From Marthasterias glacialis (taxonomy: Eukaryota; Echinodermata; Asteroidea; Forcipulatida; Asteriidae), in contig OU452219.1 in assembly GCA_911728455.2 (NCBI GenBank), positions 17,016,397 through 17,080,396 of the forward strand: a DNA stretch of 64,000 nt. Reading direction: 5' to 3'. Below, one piece after another: positions 13,793-27,800 of the stretch. The first letter of the stretch is position 1, and each line of letters opens with the position of its first letter. Position numbers and translations under genes: made by a program. The notes below the pieces were generated by a model. That model worked only from the letters and a program-made list of their open reading frames with translations. It did no database searches and was not told the DNA's origin.

Positions 13793-16700
13793 CTGTTGAA
13801 ATGAAAACAATAAAATACAATTTTTTTTCAGGCAATATCTTTTCACTTTTTACCGCTGGATTCATTTCCTCTTCCTGTCCACTTAAGATGTGATAGTTTC
13901 TAAAGTTCCACATATCAAATAAACCCAAAAAATAACATTCCAAATCAGTCAAAAAACAAACCAACCTATTAGAATTCTGGTGGGAGGGGGGGGGGGACTG
14001 TGCTTGGAGAAGTACATGTATGGACCAGATGAAATAGACCCTTCCCATGAAATATGTAAATTGCACATCGGGCGTGCGCACTACTACTACTGGTAGGCAA
14101 AATGAGGGAACATTGCTTGTTTTTGTATGGGGCTGATGGTGGCGTGACGCATACGCGTTTGTGCTTCTGCCTAGTGCACAACTCTATGGCATTTGCCAGC
14201 CAATAGTGTCTGTATGCATGCATGAATGTTATTAGCATATTTCATGGGAAAGGCTAATAGGCCGTATTTTTGACACCAAGAGGGCACAACACTAATTCCA
14301 TTTTGAAAGTACAAAATGTATATTAACTGCTTTATTTGAAGTCTAATGACATCTGGTTTACCACACTATGTCTATGGCTTGACCCCCAATCTACCCCCAA
14401 AGGGCGCCCTCTTGCAGTCAAAAATAAGGCCAACAGAAGGGATAGAATCAAGAGTGGTAAAATTCAGGGCACATTTCACACACTTCACTCCTTTTTAACA
14501 AAAACTATTGGGGGTGGAAATGTATCCTTTTGTTGCTACCATCTTAAAGGAAAATGTGTTTCTGTTGCTTCTCAGAAAGCAATGTGTGCCGCACAGCTTT
14601 CCTAATGACATCACAACCACTGCATCTGCCTTAACCCTTTCATTACAGCTTTCCTAATGACATCATGCCATCACAACCACTACATCTGCCTTAACCCTTT
14701 CATTACAGCTTTCCTAATGACATCATGCCATCACAACCACTACATCTGCCTTAACCCTTTCATTACAGCTTTCCTAATGACATCATGCCATCACAACAAC
14801 TACATCTGCCTTAACCCTTTCATTACAGCTTTCCTAATGACATCATGCCATCACAACCACTACATCTGCCTTAACCCTTTCATTACAGCTTTCCTAATGA
14901 CATCATGCCATCACAACCACTACATCTGCCTTAACCCTTTCATTACCGAATTGTTTCAACGTTTACAACCACTGCTGACTGCACTGTCTGACCACTTACA
15001 CGTGAAGCGCACACTCTTACACAACAGAAAGCTTGTGTTCAAAGGCAAATTCTACAAACTCTATTATCACCTTGACGATATTGTTTTACAGCAAACTCAG
15101 TCATTAAAATGTCTTATTATTGAATTGTCTTTCATATAATCAAAAAATCACTGAGATCAGACAATAAGTGTCCAAATTCTTGGTCTTTGTTTTCTTAGTT
15201 TTATCTGTCAACTCAAACACTTTTTTGTATACAACCTTATGGCGTTCCATAGGTATTTGGCATTTCAGATCTTTCCACTCCAATTTGCAGGAATTGCATA
15301 ATAGCAATCTTATTTTATGATCGATGTTAATTTTTATCGGGAAAAAAGAATATTATTTGTAATTTTTACCCATACACTGATGTGTGTTAAGCACTGTATA
15401 CTCAGTACTTTCCTGAGTCCTGTGAAAAAAACTCACAGGCATTTTTCCTCAGGTTGGATTCGAACCCACGACTGCACCATTCTAGAGCAGATGTCTTACC
15501 AACTAGACTACCGAGACAGCCCAGAAGCTAGAGGCAGTTCAAATACTCATTTTATTTTACCATCATTGGAAAGATCCGATCTTTCTCTTTCCAATTATAG
15601 CAAGCTTGGGTTTGGAGGGTGAACATTGACAAAACTACACTTTATAACAAACAGCCTTAGTGCTCAGGCTTGAGTGTTTTTTTGTGTGTGTTAAGCTCGG
15701 GCGATAAAAGTCGCCAATGGTAAAGAAGAGGGGGTAGGAGTGCAGTCGACAAAAGTCGCCTATGGTAAGGAAAGGGTTAATCGTCAAAATAGTCAAAATG
15801 TTAAGCTTTTTCCAGGCTCATATCGAACAGTGCTATTGTACTTACCAACAGCATCCAGCTCTGATGGGATTCCTGTTTGTACAGACACGGCGTCGTCATC
15901 AAATGTATCTATTGCCCTCTGAAGATCTTCAAGAGCGTCAAAATCGGGATCACGCTCCTCTGAACCTGATCGAGAAAACTTGGCCAGGAATCCCCCGATT
16001 CCTTCTGCAGAAAAAAACAACAAATTAAACTGAAGGGGTCAAAATGTGTCGATAAGACTATGCCACTGCCAGTCACAAGAAACCGGATTAATATCATTCT
16101 AGTTTATTTATTTACTGCACTGGCAGCCAAACAGGCCGAAAAGTACATTTACAAATAGAACTGATTCATGTAGATAAAAATATATATATAATTAAGAATT
16201 ACTATATATTAACCACAAAATTTACAATAAAACACGCAGAATTTTTTTTTTAAGGGGCTAGGAAAAAAGAAAAAAAAACACATATAAAAGAGTTTTGCCA
16301 ATAATAAATCAAACACAATATAATATCAAAAAGGTCCCTCAAAAGAAATGGCAAATGCAATTTTGTTTCCCTTTTCCCTTTTTCTTAGACCCCCCCCCCA
16401 AAAGAGCTTAAAAGAAATTCAATCTATGAACCTTGTGGAATAGTATCAGAGATGAGAGTGGATGAAAATGAAAAATCCACAAAAACACTGGTGAAGGGTT
16501 TGGTAGCTACCAACCACGCCATAACCCGTATCAATGGCGGCATTCTGTGCTGAAATGTAGATGGGTCAAGAACCTTGGTGTAGTCAAAATACAGTACATG
16601 TACTTTGTTAAGTCTTTTTTTTTTTAGTAAACAAATTTCTTGACATTAGTTTTTATAAATCCGGAAACGTGGACAATCTCATCCCTGTATTATACGCATA

Positions 16701-19700
16701 TGGACTGACAATGAGATAAATAGTAGTTGAGTCGTTCTTACCAGTGAAAGACGTGGTTCTACCCATTGCGGGTTTTGCACTAGCACCTGTCTCTACCCCC
16801 GTCATTTCTTCATATACAGCAGATCGACTCGGCGGGATCCCCGTGGATTTAATCTGATCATAAGGGGTCTGTTTAACAGAGTCTGTGCGGTGGATGGTCA
16901 TGGGGCTGATGTTGGCGTAGTGTTTGAGCATCAGAGGCTCAAGACGATAGGCCTAAAGGAGTTTGAAAGGGAATAGTGAATGTCCGGATAAAAGGGGAGG
17001 CATTGGGTTCAGGGCACATCGTTGTGTGTCAATCTTTTGAATGGCCGACTTAAAGTCGGCCATCTCTCAGGGGCAATGTTTATTGTTTTTTTAATCCACA
17101 ACTCTGCGTTTTGCGTTAATACACTGTGTAGCACGAGGGAGTTGAATCAAATTCCTTGCGTGATTGGACAGTAAACCACTAGGCTGCGTAGAAAATTAAG
17201 AACGCTTGATAACCCAAGTTGCCTGTAAAGATGGCATTTATCAAAAACAAGAAAAAACTCACTCAGTTTATCTTATTATTGTGTTACGTTGACATGAGGA
17301 TGAAGATACCAGTTCACTTTTCATGAGTCATGGATAAAAATATTCTAAAAATTATTTTACAAAAAGAATGATTTAAATGAACAAAATTGTTCCTCATTGT
17401 ACAAACTACATCTGCCATTACATGTTTATAATTTATCTGATATTTTTGATCTATTTTTTTTCAGGTTGGCCTATTGACCCCTTGCACCAATGTCACTCAC
17501 GGCTACTGTCTGCCACACTCGCCACTTTGGGAGTCAAATTGCACGTAAATATTATGGTTAGCACTACACTGTATAACACTTTGGGAAACTTACTTCTAAA
17601 ATGGCACGACCAAGGTTATTGTGATGATGGCGTCAGGGGAATGGCAGACTTTTGAGACGCTGGCGGCAGCAGACACGACGGTCCTTAATGACAGTTCTTA
17701 GCGTGTGCACACGTGCTCAGTATTGCGCGGGTAGTTCTGAGCATGTGTACTACTGGTGAGAACAAATTTTTGGTGCTACAAATTTATTTCATCCGATTCC
17801 CCGGATCGACATAAGTCCAGCAAAATCAAAACAAAATTAAATTTGTCTTTCAAAGAAGTTCTCCTACATTCCTTCTCAAAGTCAACTTCACACTGAAACC
17901 AACACACACAATTTCACTTACAACTGGGTCTGCTGGGTGATAAATATTGAAGATTCTTTTACAGATGGATTTAGGAATGATGTGGCAGATAGATCCTTTC
18001 ACTTGAGGGCGGAAACCTCTCATTACAAGGAAGACGGCCAACGGAGAACCCACACAGAAGAAACTATCCAACTGTTTACAAAGAAAACAACAATAGATTT
18101 TAATAGATGTAGTAATTTGCATCAGAGACAAAGCACAATATTTTTGGTTTTACTATACACCGATGTGTGATATTGATAAGCACTGTATATTAAGTGCTTT
18201 CCCCAGTCCTGCGGGAAAAAAAAATCCACAGGCATATCTCGAGTGAGATTCGAACCCACGACCCCAGCATTCTAGAGCAGATTTCTTTTCCACTAGACTA
18301 CTGAGCGTGCCCTTTGACAAGAGGCCAGTACGGATTCTGTTGTAAATGCAAACAATTTAATAATTTGCATCGGGGATGAAGAATATTTTGGTTTTACCAT
18401 ACACTGGTGTGTGATAAGCACTGTATACCCAGTACTTTCCCCCGAGTACTGGGGGACAAAAATCCACAGGCATACTACTAGGGTGGGATTCGAACCCATG
18501 AATTGCGCATTCTAGAGCAGATATCTTAACCACTAGATCACCGAGTGTGCCCGGGGATGAGAGGCCGGTTCGAATGCTGTTATTAGCAGCAGTTATTGCA
18601 AACAATTTAATAGATGTAAAAATTGCTTTGTGGAAAAAGAACATTATAAACCACACACACAGATCCTTGCCATTCGATTGGTGGGAAATGTGCCACGTGT
18701 CATCCTTTATTTTTGCCATGTATTTACTGCCGCGACATTGTACCGTCGTACATGGATAATTGTAGGACGAAAAATATTGATTTTTGATGCTTAATTCTCA
18801 GCATCAGTCCCAAAACAATAGTTCTTGCATGTTCGTCCAAATGGGGCAAAGTCATGTCACGGTGGACAAGGTTGGTGTCTACATGGATTCGTCCATGTTG
18901 TTTAGAATTTTTTTTAATAGAATTTTCAGAGTGTGGGGTGAACGAGGAACAGTGTCTTTTTTGTGTTTTATTGTGAAAAAAATTCAAATGACAAGGATCT
19001 ATGTGCGAGTTATATAAAACAAATTTTGAATGCACTCTGTGAAATCTGGCTTTAATAAGTAAAGATCCAGCCAATGCACAAGACAGAATTTCACAGAAAA
19101 AACTTAACTATCATACACAGGAAAAAAATTAACAACAAGAATATTTTCTGTGTACAAAAGACCATAAAGATATAAGCTGAACAGCATGTGGAGACTTTAC
19201 CTGGAAATCTAGCTTGGGAGATGTGATGCTTACAGCAACTTGGTTGGTGGCAAGCAGCTTGTCCTCTAAATCGGACACTCTGCAAAATAAATCAAACACA
19301 AGATTTGGGATTAAAATTATTCAACTCATAAAAAGCTGCCTGCTCTTCCTGGACTTATGTATTACAATCATCAATCAATCATGGATAAAGAGGCAAACTA
19401 ATTGAAACTTGCTATTTTTGCTGTTAACCAAGCGCGTGGGCCAGTATTCCCGCACATGGTAAGTACGCAAGCATAGCAGACTGTCGAATGTGTAACAGTC
19501 TACTACGCATGAGCTTTAAGAAGCACGGGTCACATGGGTGTAGTGCATACGCACAAACATCGCCCTGGCTACATACACATGAAAATATGGTGACACACAT
19601 AAATGTCTACCCGCGTTTTCCCCGCCTACTGTGCACACGTGCCATATGCACTAACGTGTTTGTCGGACTTTTGGTTGCGCAATCACGTCTGTGATTGGTC

Positions 19701-22700
19701 AATACAGCGAGGGCGGGGCTTAATGGATCGGTCTGTTGTCAATGACACCACAGTAGCATTCCACAAGTCAAACAAATTTGTGTTTATCTTATATTTTTTT
19801 TTTTACATGTCTATACATTATTCATCAAGGCCTACAATGTCATGAAGATTCAAAGCTCCTAGAGCTTAAGAGATTAATTACGTTAAATATTGATGGCAAT
19901 TTTTGCACATAAGCAGACATATTTGGTCCTTGGAAAATAGTAGGCTGACCTAAATGTTCACATGGTGTAGGCTTTAATTGATTTTCAGGCTATTTAATCA
20001 CAATTTTTCTGACTTTTCCCAACGGCAAAAAAATCGGAAGTTTGACTAAAGCAGGAAGAATATCATGCCTGCGTATGTGAAAATTTTCGTTTTCATATAG
20101 TAACACTCATGCTTCATTTACCATTGTAATGCAAGGTATGCGCTCTGCTCAAATGAGGGATTTTTTTTCGCTTTTTGGTGTCGCTGGCGAATGTTACTTT
20201 TGCAAAATGCGAGGAAATATTAATTCATCAGTTCATCACATACAGTGAGTAGTGTCTGTGAATACCAAAGTACAAGAACTTAACCGAAATCGTAGGACAC
20301 TTTTGAGCATCCTAATATATATCAGACAAACCAAGGAGATTAATACAGAAACCAACCTTTTCCTGGCTTCGTTCAGTTCAGCTGCTAGTTCCTGTTGGTG
20401 TGGACTCACCGAGTCAAGATCGGGGTGGTTCCCTTGCACATTGTTAAGGTATTGATCATAGAGGTGGATGGGATTCCAGCCAGTTAATATGTCGTACACT
20501 ATAACACAGCCGAGAGAGTGAGCAAATATGGACACTTTGCCTCCGTTGGGCTCAAAGCCAGGGTTACGAGAGCAGAATATGGAGTACAGACGACACATCT
20601 GGGTATGTAGACCCTTGACAATCTAAAAAAAAAAAGGACTGTTAAGAAGCATACTTAAAAACCGTTATCTGTTAATTCTGTTCTGAATTGTTGAGGACAG
20701 AAACAAAAGTAACTTTCTTAATACTTAAATGGAGTACATGCACATGTAGATGAAAGTGGGCCAGTACTGGGGCCAAGTTTGCACAAGGACCATTTGTCGA
20801 CTAATGGCCGATATTGCCTGGTACCCAACACATGTTTTTGAACACGACTACCAGTTAAAATGGCCACCTAGAAAAGTTTAGTTGTTACTCAGCCTTTTTT
20901 ATTTTTTTTATACATGTATCATAATTTATTCAATCAATACTATTTTCATCTTTGCAGTTTTTAGAGGTTGTTATTTATTAAATAATTAATGTAGTTGCTT
21001 GTATAATGACGTACATTCTTAAGGCCCTTTACCTTACATTTACATTCATGTTTGTGTCTTTACAATATGAGCTCTCTGGTCTCACTGTCCTTTAGTGTTT
21101 CTTTTTTGTCCTTGTCATGTTAAAGTCTTGTCTCTCCTAGGGAAAGTATAAAAGCAATATATTGCTTCACTTTTTCCTGACATTATTGGCCATGTCACAC
21201 ATGTTTCCATATCATACCCGCATCTAATGCTTACTTGATGTTGATACCAGCTTGTACATCTATATGTAAATGTAATTGTCAACATGGAATAAACGTCCAC
21301 TGAGCTGAATTACTCTGAAATGCTACGTAGATTTGTATAAAAATATCGACACACACTGAGCTACCTCATTCAACTGGCCACCATCAATTATAAATACGGC
21401 TTGCAAGCAAAAACGCATAATTATTAAACGCCCCTGATACTATCATCTTATAAACCATGTAACCTTTGTCTTACAAAAAGAGTGACCTTGTACATTCCAG
21501 TGCCTTGCTGGAAGGCAAGTTACTGCACTGGTCATATGGGAATTATTACATTTTGTGTCATAAATTCCACAGAAATTCAAGAATAATTCTAAAAATAACA
21601 GCTGAACAAGTTTTGAGATAAGTGATGTTTGAAGCTTCGCATGGTGTAGGAAACTAAGAATATACTATTAACTAGTAAACTTGCGTGTACAACCATGTGT
21701 TTGAATCTCTTTTGGGAGGAGTGATGGCTCTGAAAAGAGCCGGAGTGGTCTCGACGTTTCGATCAGTATACTTTGATTGTTAATTCCTGAAGACGATCAG
21801 CGTATACTGATCGAAATGTCGAGACCACTCGGGCTCTTTTCAGAGCCAACACTCCTCCCAAAAGAGATTCAAACACATGGTTGTACCCGCAAGTTTACTA
21901 GTTTATAGTATATTCTAAGTTTTGAGATGTACTCCTTTCTTCATATCAAAAGTGCAATCTCCATAAATATAAGATTGAATTTTTTCCTCCGTTGAGCAGT
22001 GCACAAATCGTGCCTGTAGGAAGTCCAGGCTCTGCGACTCTTTTGGAAACGTGATGCCACAGGTCACATGGTCTATAAGCGAGGCGGATTTAGAACAGGG
22101 TTATTTAGAACGGCATTGCGAGTGTTTTATGAGCGATGCGTTTTTGCTTGAAAGCCTTACGTATAAAGTGACAGAGGCTTGTGGAATCAGGAAACTGAGC
22201 AAACACTCATTGCCATGTTGTCATGTGATAATTCAGATTCCATTCATCTGTAAGCCTTACCTCCGATCTGTACAACGGGCTGGTGTAGTACAGTATATCC
22301 ATTCCAGTACTATTGAGTACGTGACGCAATGCCTTGAGCTTCTGGGGTGTAATAGCTGACACCCCTCCGCTGTCTAGCGAGAGAGAGGAGCGCCATTCCA
22401 CCGGGAGGAACTCCACACGCTTCGTACAAGCAGGACCCTTCAGGTCTGGAAAGTGCTTGTTGATAATCTTCTCACTTCCTTTCCGTAAGCTGGAGACATG
22501 GACAACGAAATTAACGGGAATGACGGTAACTTGAAGGCAAGAGTTCTAGTTTGCTGTAGGTTCCGTTAAAAAAGCGCTCTCAGGTCAAATTCAGTCTTGT
22601 GCTGCACTTACTTTCCAATGGATAGAGACCATAGGGAAGTGGGAACAAAAATTACAAGTCTCTAACCTCACATTCAAATGGTGTAAAATGTCATTTTATT

Positions 22701-24855
22701 TGATACTTTTTTTTTAAAGAAAAAATGTTGAAACATGGCGTCATTGGACAGGATGTCAACAAGAAATAGGTCTGTACATTCCACACAGGAATTTGTCATG
22801 AGTTAAAAGGTTAAATTCAACATCGTTTTGATTGAATATCTTCAAAAGTCAGGAATGAACTTTACAATTCCCCGTACAAAAATGTACAGACCCATATATT
22901 TGAAGTGTGACGTCATTGGATGGTTTGGCAATGGTGTGAGGTGTGAGGTGTGAGGTAAGAGAAGTTGTAATATTTTTTCCACTTTCATAAGGACTTTATC
23001 CATTAGTAAACAAAACTTAATATGACATTGGAGCTCCTCTTTAACCAATTCGCTTTAGGATTGAAAAACTATTTCCGGTTACCTGTGCAGGATTATTTGC
23101 AATAAAAAAGACATTCATAACTTGTTTTGTCAATAAAACTTAGTCTGGAAAACCATATAAAGACGTTTCCTCATAGACATTACCGATTTTAATGACTCAT
23201 ATTTTTTGCGGATGTGTTTCTGAAGCACAATCAGACCATTGGAAAGCCATTATGTAACAGCGGATCATCGACCCTTGCCCAGTCGAACAGACAGCATCCG
23301 GGAGAGAGACAAAAGGCCTCATGACAATGCAGTATAATTGGTCTATAAAATCATGGCTGGTATGTGAAAGGAACAGGTGTTCGACAAAGGCAACTGGCAC
23401 AAATTCATGCAATGAGTTAATCCGTTCATTGTTTGCAGTGCCTTTTGCCCAGGGCCACCGAACCACTACAATCTGCTATAGTGTCTCACCACACGTGGCC
23501 TGTTGACATGACCACCGCCAACACGCATAGAAACTCAAATGCAAGTATATAAGACTGCAGCTGTGTGTTGCATAAGAATTTTGCCTGTTATTGTGTCCTC
23601 CACAGTGGACTGGTTAAAGCAAGTTCACTGTGACAACTCTTGCTGCAAGGCCAAACTAAAAGATGCCTTCTTTGTTGATGCGCATGCCAATTCTGTCATA
23701 ACGCACTAACTTAGAGTTACTTTACCATCGTCGAATCTGAAAGAACCAGGAAAAACATCTTTATCCTCAAACTCCGGTGATTGAACAAGACAAAAACTTA
23801 CTCTGTGCAGCTCTTGATGATATTTCGTCGGTCCATTATCTGACCGATGCCATGTACTACAAACACAAGATGGCTGATGGGTGGAGGTTTGTCATCTAGA
23901 CTGGCTTCCTCGTGGTATCCTCGTATGATCCGATAGCCACTGGTAGATGCTGTGGGGATAAACGACTCCGTTTGTAAATATCGGTACGCATGGTACCCCC
24001 TTGGATTATTGAAACTGTGTGGGGAATGGGAACAGACAATCTGCACATTCATCAGAGAAGCATACAGTGCTGAATCATTCAAAATCAGGCAAACAAAAGG
24101 GAATGGACTTTGAAGAATTATATTTCTTAGTGAGTTGGGACCTGAATCCCCCCGATATAAAATTATAATGATAATAAATAACAAATACAAAGAACCCCCA
24201 CACAAAAAAAAACCCCAAAACACAAAAAAACAACCAAAACACCCCCCCCAAAAAAACCAAACAACCCAACAAACAAACAATACAACAACCCAACAAACAA
24301 CCAACCCAACAAACAAACAAACAAACAAACAAACAAACAAACAAACAAACAAACAAACAAACAAACAAACAAACAAACAAACAAACAAACAAACAAAAAA
24401 ACAAACAAACAAACAAAAAAACAAACAAACAAACAAACAACCCAACAAACAAACAAACAAACAAACAACCCAGCAAACAAACAAACCAACAAACAAACAA
24501 ACCAACAAACAAACAACCCAACAAACACCCCAAACAATGTAAACAAACAAACAAAACAACTTGTGAGTACCTTTGGAGAGGCCAATAGTAGTTCCAATGG
24601 AGCGGGCAATCCTTGAGCTTGTTGAATTGCTGTAGATGAAGACATCCTTGATGCTGTTCCAGTCCACATGGTGATCTTTAAATCTCAGTTGCTTCAACAC
24701 TGAAAACCAAAACCATAGACTTGTCAACAGTCCCTTCAGGTACAGTTAGTTACAGTCAGTCTTGCAAAACAGTTTCTGTATCCCTACTCAGAATATCATT
24801 CAAAGAATAAACATTAGAAGAATAACCACTTTAGGTTAATTGGTAAGTGCATCAG

Positions 24856-24889
<34 letters not shown>

Positions 24890-27800
24890 AATTTGGGAGG
24901 CTAATCATCCTTACTGGCAGCTGAGAAGCTGAACTGCGAAGGACGCAGCTACACATGTTCGAGCTGCAGGCATTCAAGGGCGCCATTTGGCAGCCCTCCA
25001 TTTGCTGGCTCAAACAATATTTGCGTGTGTAGTACAGGTCATCCAACGTTAACTGGTTAGTCGGGTTACCACTATGAAATTCCCACACTTCTAATGGGCT
25101 TGATCATTAACAGTATATAATTACCTTGTTTAGGCGCCTTGGTAGGAGGTGCATCTACCGTGGTTTTTTGTCCACCAAACTCGGCAAAGTGTTCGGTCTC
25201 TATCTGGGTAGCAATACTTTCATCCAGCGGTTCCAAGTTACTATGGTAGAACCAGGTACCCCGCATAGCATCTACCGTCTCATCTGTGCACATTAGGAGG
25301 AAACAAAGGATGAACAGTACATGAACAAAATGCATGAAATGGTGGTCAGCCCTCCTACTTTAAGACCCATGTGGCACCGAGTTGACTGAGGACCCAAAAC
25401 CATTCACACACTTGAGTGAACATGAATGGTGACCCATTCATATGCGCACACACTACTCTCAGTGTTAAACCAATGGTTGTGTTCAAAACCAACGAAGAAA
25501 TTTGTTTATGGCAACTTTGAATGGTTCAATTCAATTCAATTCAATATTACATTTATTTCCATACTCACATCACATCAAAATACAGTATCCAATTGATAAA
25601 TAACACAATGCTCAAAATATATGAAGGGCATGAATAGACAAAGTCTGTAAACAAACAAACGTCATAAATTAACATTGGTGGACACATTAAGAATGAAAAA
25701 ATACAGGGAATAGGATGAGTATGGAGGCTGTTCAAGTAAGCAGAAGCTTGTAGGGAACAGCCTTGGACATACAAAAACAAAGACAAAACACAGACAAACA
25801 AGGGGGACGGAACAAAATCAGATGAGCTATGTGCAAGATTAACTATAAATGCAACCAAAAAAAAAACTGACTCAAAAAAAAAAACCTGTTTCAAATGGTG
25901 TATCAGTAGGAGGGTTAACAGACGGAAAAACAAACAGGCCAGGGGTGGATTTCACAAAACTAGTCCTAACTCAGGACTGGTCCTTTAAGTTAGGACTAGT
26001 TACTCGTCCAAACACGAGATAAGACTAGTCCCAGCGCTTTTGTGAAATCCACACCTGGTCATTCTACTGAACCCTAATTTGGCAAGATAACTTTTTGAGA
26101 CGTTGACAAATGGTCATCGAGATGCTTTCTTCAGTGATCGACATCGACCCATCTCTACTACTCTTTGGCTCATCTTAAGAGCGTTAGATGATTGTAATAA
26201 TCCCTTACTTCCTAGGCCCTCTTGCCTACAGGTGACTTTAATCCTTCAATATCCTCCTCTCCTATGTCACACCAATATGTTTGGACTTTGACAAGATTGG
26301 AACGCCTGACCCAGTATTAAGCAATTGTCATTTGGGCCTACAGTCCTCAGTCCTCCTGAATCCTTCATTTTGGCAAAGAGTATACAAAAGAATTTGGGAG
26401 GACTTAGGGTCATGGATGAGATTTTACACAGCATTTATTACAAAACTTTTCAACATATTCATTGATGCAGTGAACTTAAACAAGCCGCAAGTTTCTGAAC
26501 ACTGTTCAATAATGTTATGCTTTTAGCTTCACCAGTCAACATAACAGGCCCCTATAAAGCTTGTATTTCTATGGGCTGTACATGCGCAAAATTCCACAGC
26601 AGGCCTCGATCTTTTGCTGGCCAAATCAGAGAAATTGTACAAGGGCATGCTGGCCAAGTTGGTAGTGACAGAGCAATTTTTCTGAAGGGCATGCTGGCCA
26701 ACTCAACAGGGCATGAGGCCAATGGCCTTGGTGGTCTCGGTTAAGATCAAGGCTTGCCACAGTAAACAAGACCATAAATACCAAACCTGTGTGACTTTCA
26801 CTGACACTAATAATAGTCGGTTCTCATACAACGCTTAATCTACCGGCAACTCAAAGCACTTTATTATTTTAACGATGCTAAAGGCATGCTAAGTTTCTGA
26901 ACTATGAGACCCATTTATGTAGCACATTGTAAAGGTTTACAAGGTGAAGCGGCGCAATCTACTGCCGACCAAGCCAGAAACACCGGGGCAAACCCCTTCT
27001 CCTAATGTTAAGTATACTGGGTCCTTTCACATGCATTACACAACACACAGGACTTATTGCTTTACGTCCTGTCCAAACTAGGCCAAACCAATAATGGTCA
27101 AGTGTCTTGCTCAAGGACACAAAAGCAAGGGCAGGGACCCCAACCCACACTCGGACAACACCCAAACTTCAGTCCGCTGCACTAGACCACTCGGCCAGGA
27201 CACTCCACAATGGACGATGAACGTTGTAAATTAAAGCCAGCTAATCTTTTGCCTGTACACGTATGTACTTCCAACTCACCAGACCAATATAAAGAATGGC
27301 ACTTCTTTTCTAAGATGTCTACTTCATACAGCCCTCCCCTCACTAAGATTCTCTCACAGTCTCCATCTTCAACATCTCCTTGCTCAAACACCTTCCGGTA
27401 CTTCCACTCCAACTGGCAGGAATCATATCCGATGAACGGCACCCACTTTTTACTTGAATCGTCCTTGTAGAACCATCTCACTTTGGTAACTTTGAGTTTC
27501 TTAACCATATCATCTTCATCGCTCTTGGCGCGTCTTGGAGGCGGGGGCCTCGGGGGTGGCACTTTACTCTTGGGCTTGGTGGAATCATTGTTGGCCGTTC
27601 CAAGCCCTTCATTTCTTGTGGAGCAGCTGGAGTTTTCAGACGAGCTGTAGGGACTGAACGGGGGTGGTCGTCTGTATTCTTCTGGTACATCTTGCTCTAG
27701 TTGGTCCATAGCCTGTTCAATTCATAGAAACAAAACATTAATTCAGTAAAAGCACAGTGGATCTAGAAGAATGAACACCTATTTGTTTCAGAATTTATTT

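Noticed and set aside
14657..15139. 160-codon frame over the minisatellite
   Set aside because: Open only because the repeat unit is 60 bp. It lies in an intron of DDHD1 on the opposite strand.
15340..18595. tRNA genes suggested by GGTTCGAATCC motifs
   Set aside because: The A and B boxes belong to a repeated SINE body; no copy closes a full cloverleaf, and the family is dispersed.
24075..24727. Long minus-strand frames rich in VCLFVCLF
   Set aside because: They are translations of the (TTTG)n array. Only the exon 4 part (24571-24699) and the exon 5 part (23802-23949) of that strand are real coding sequence.
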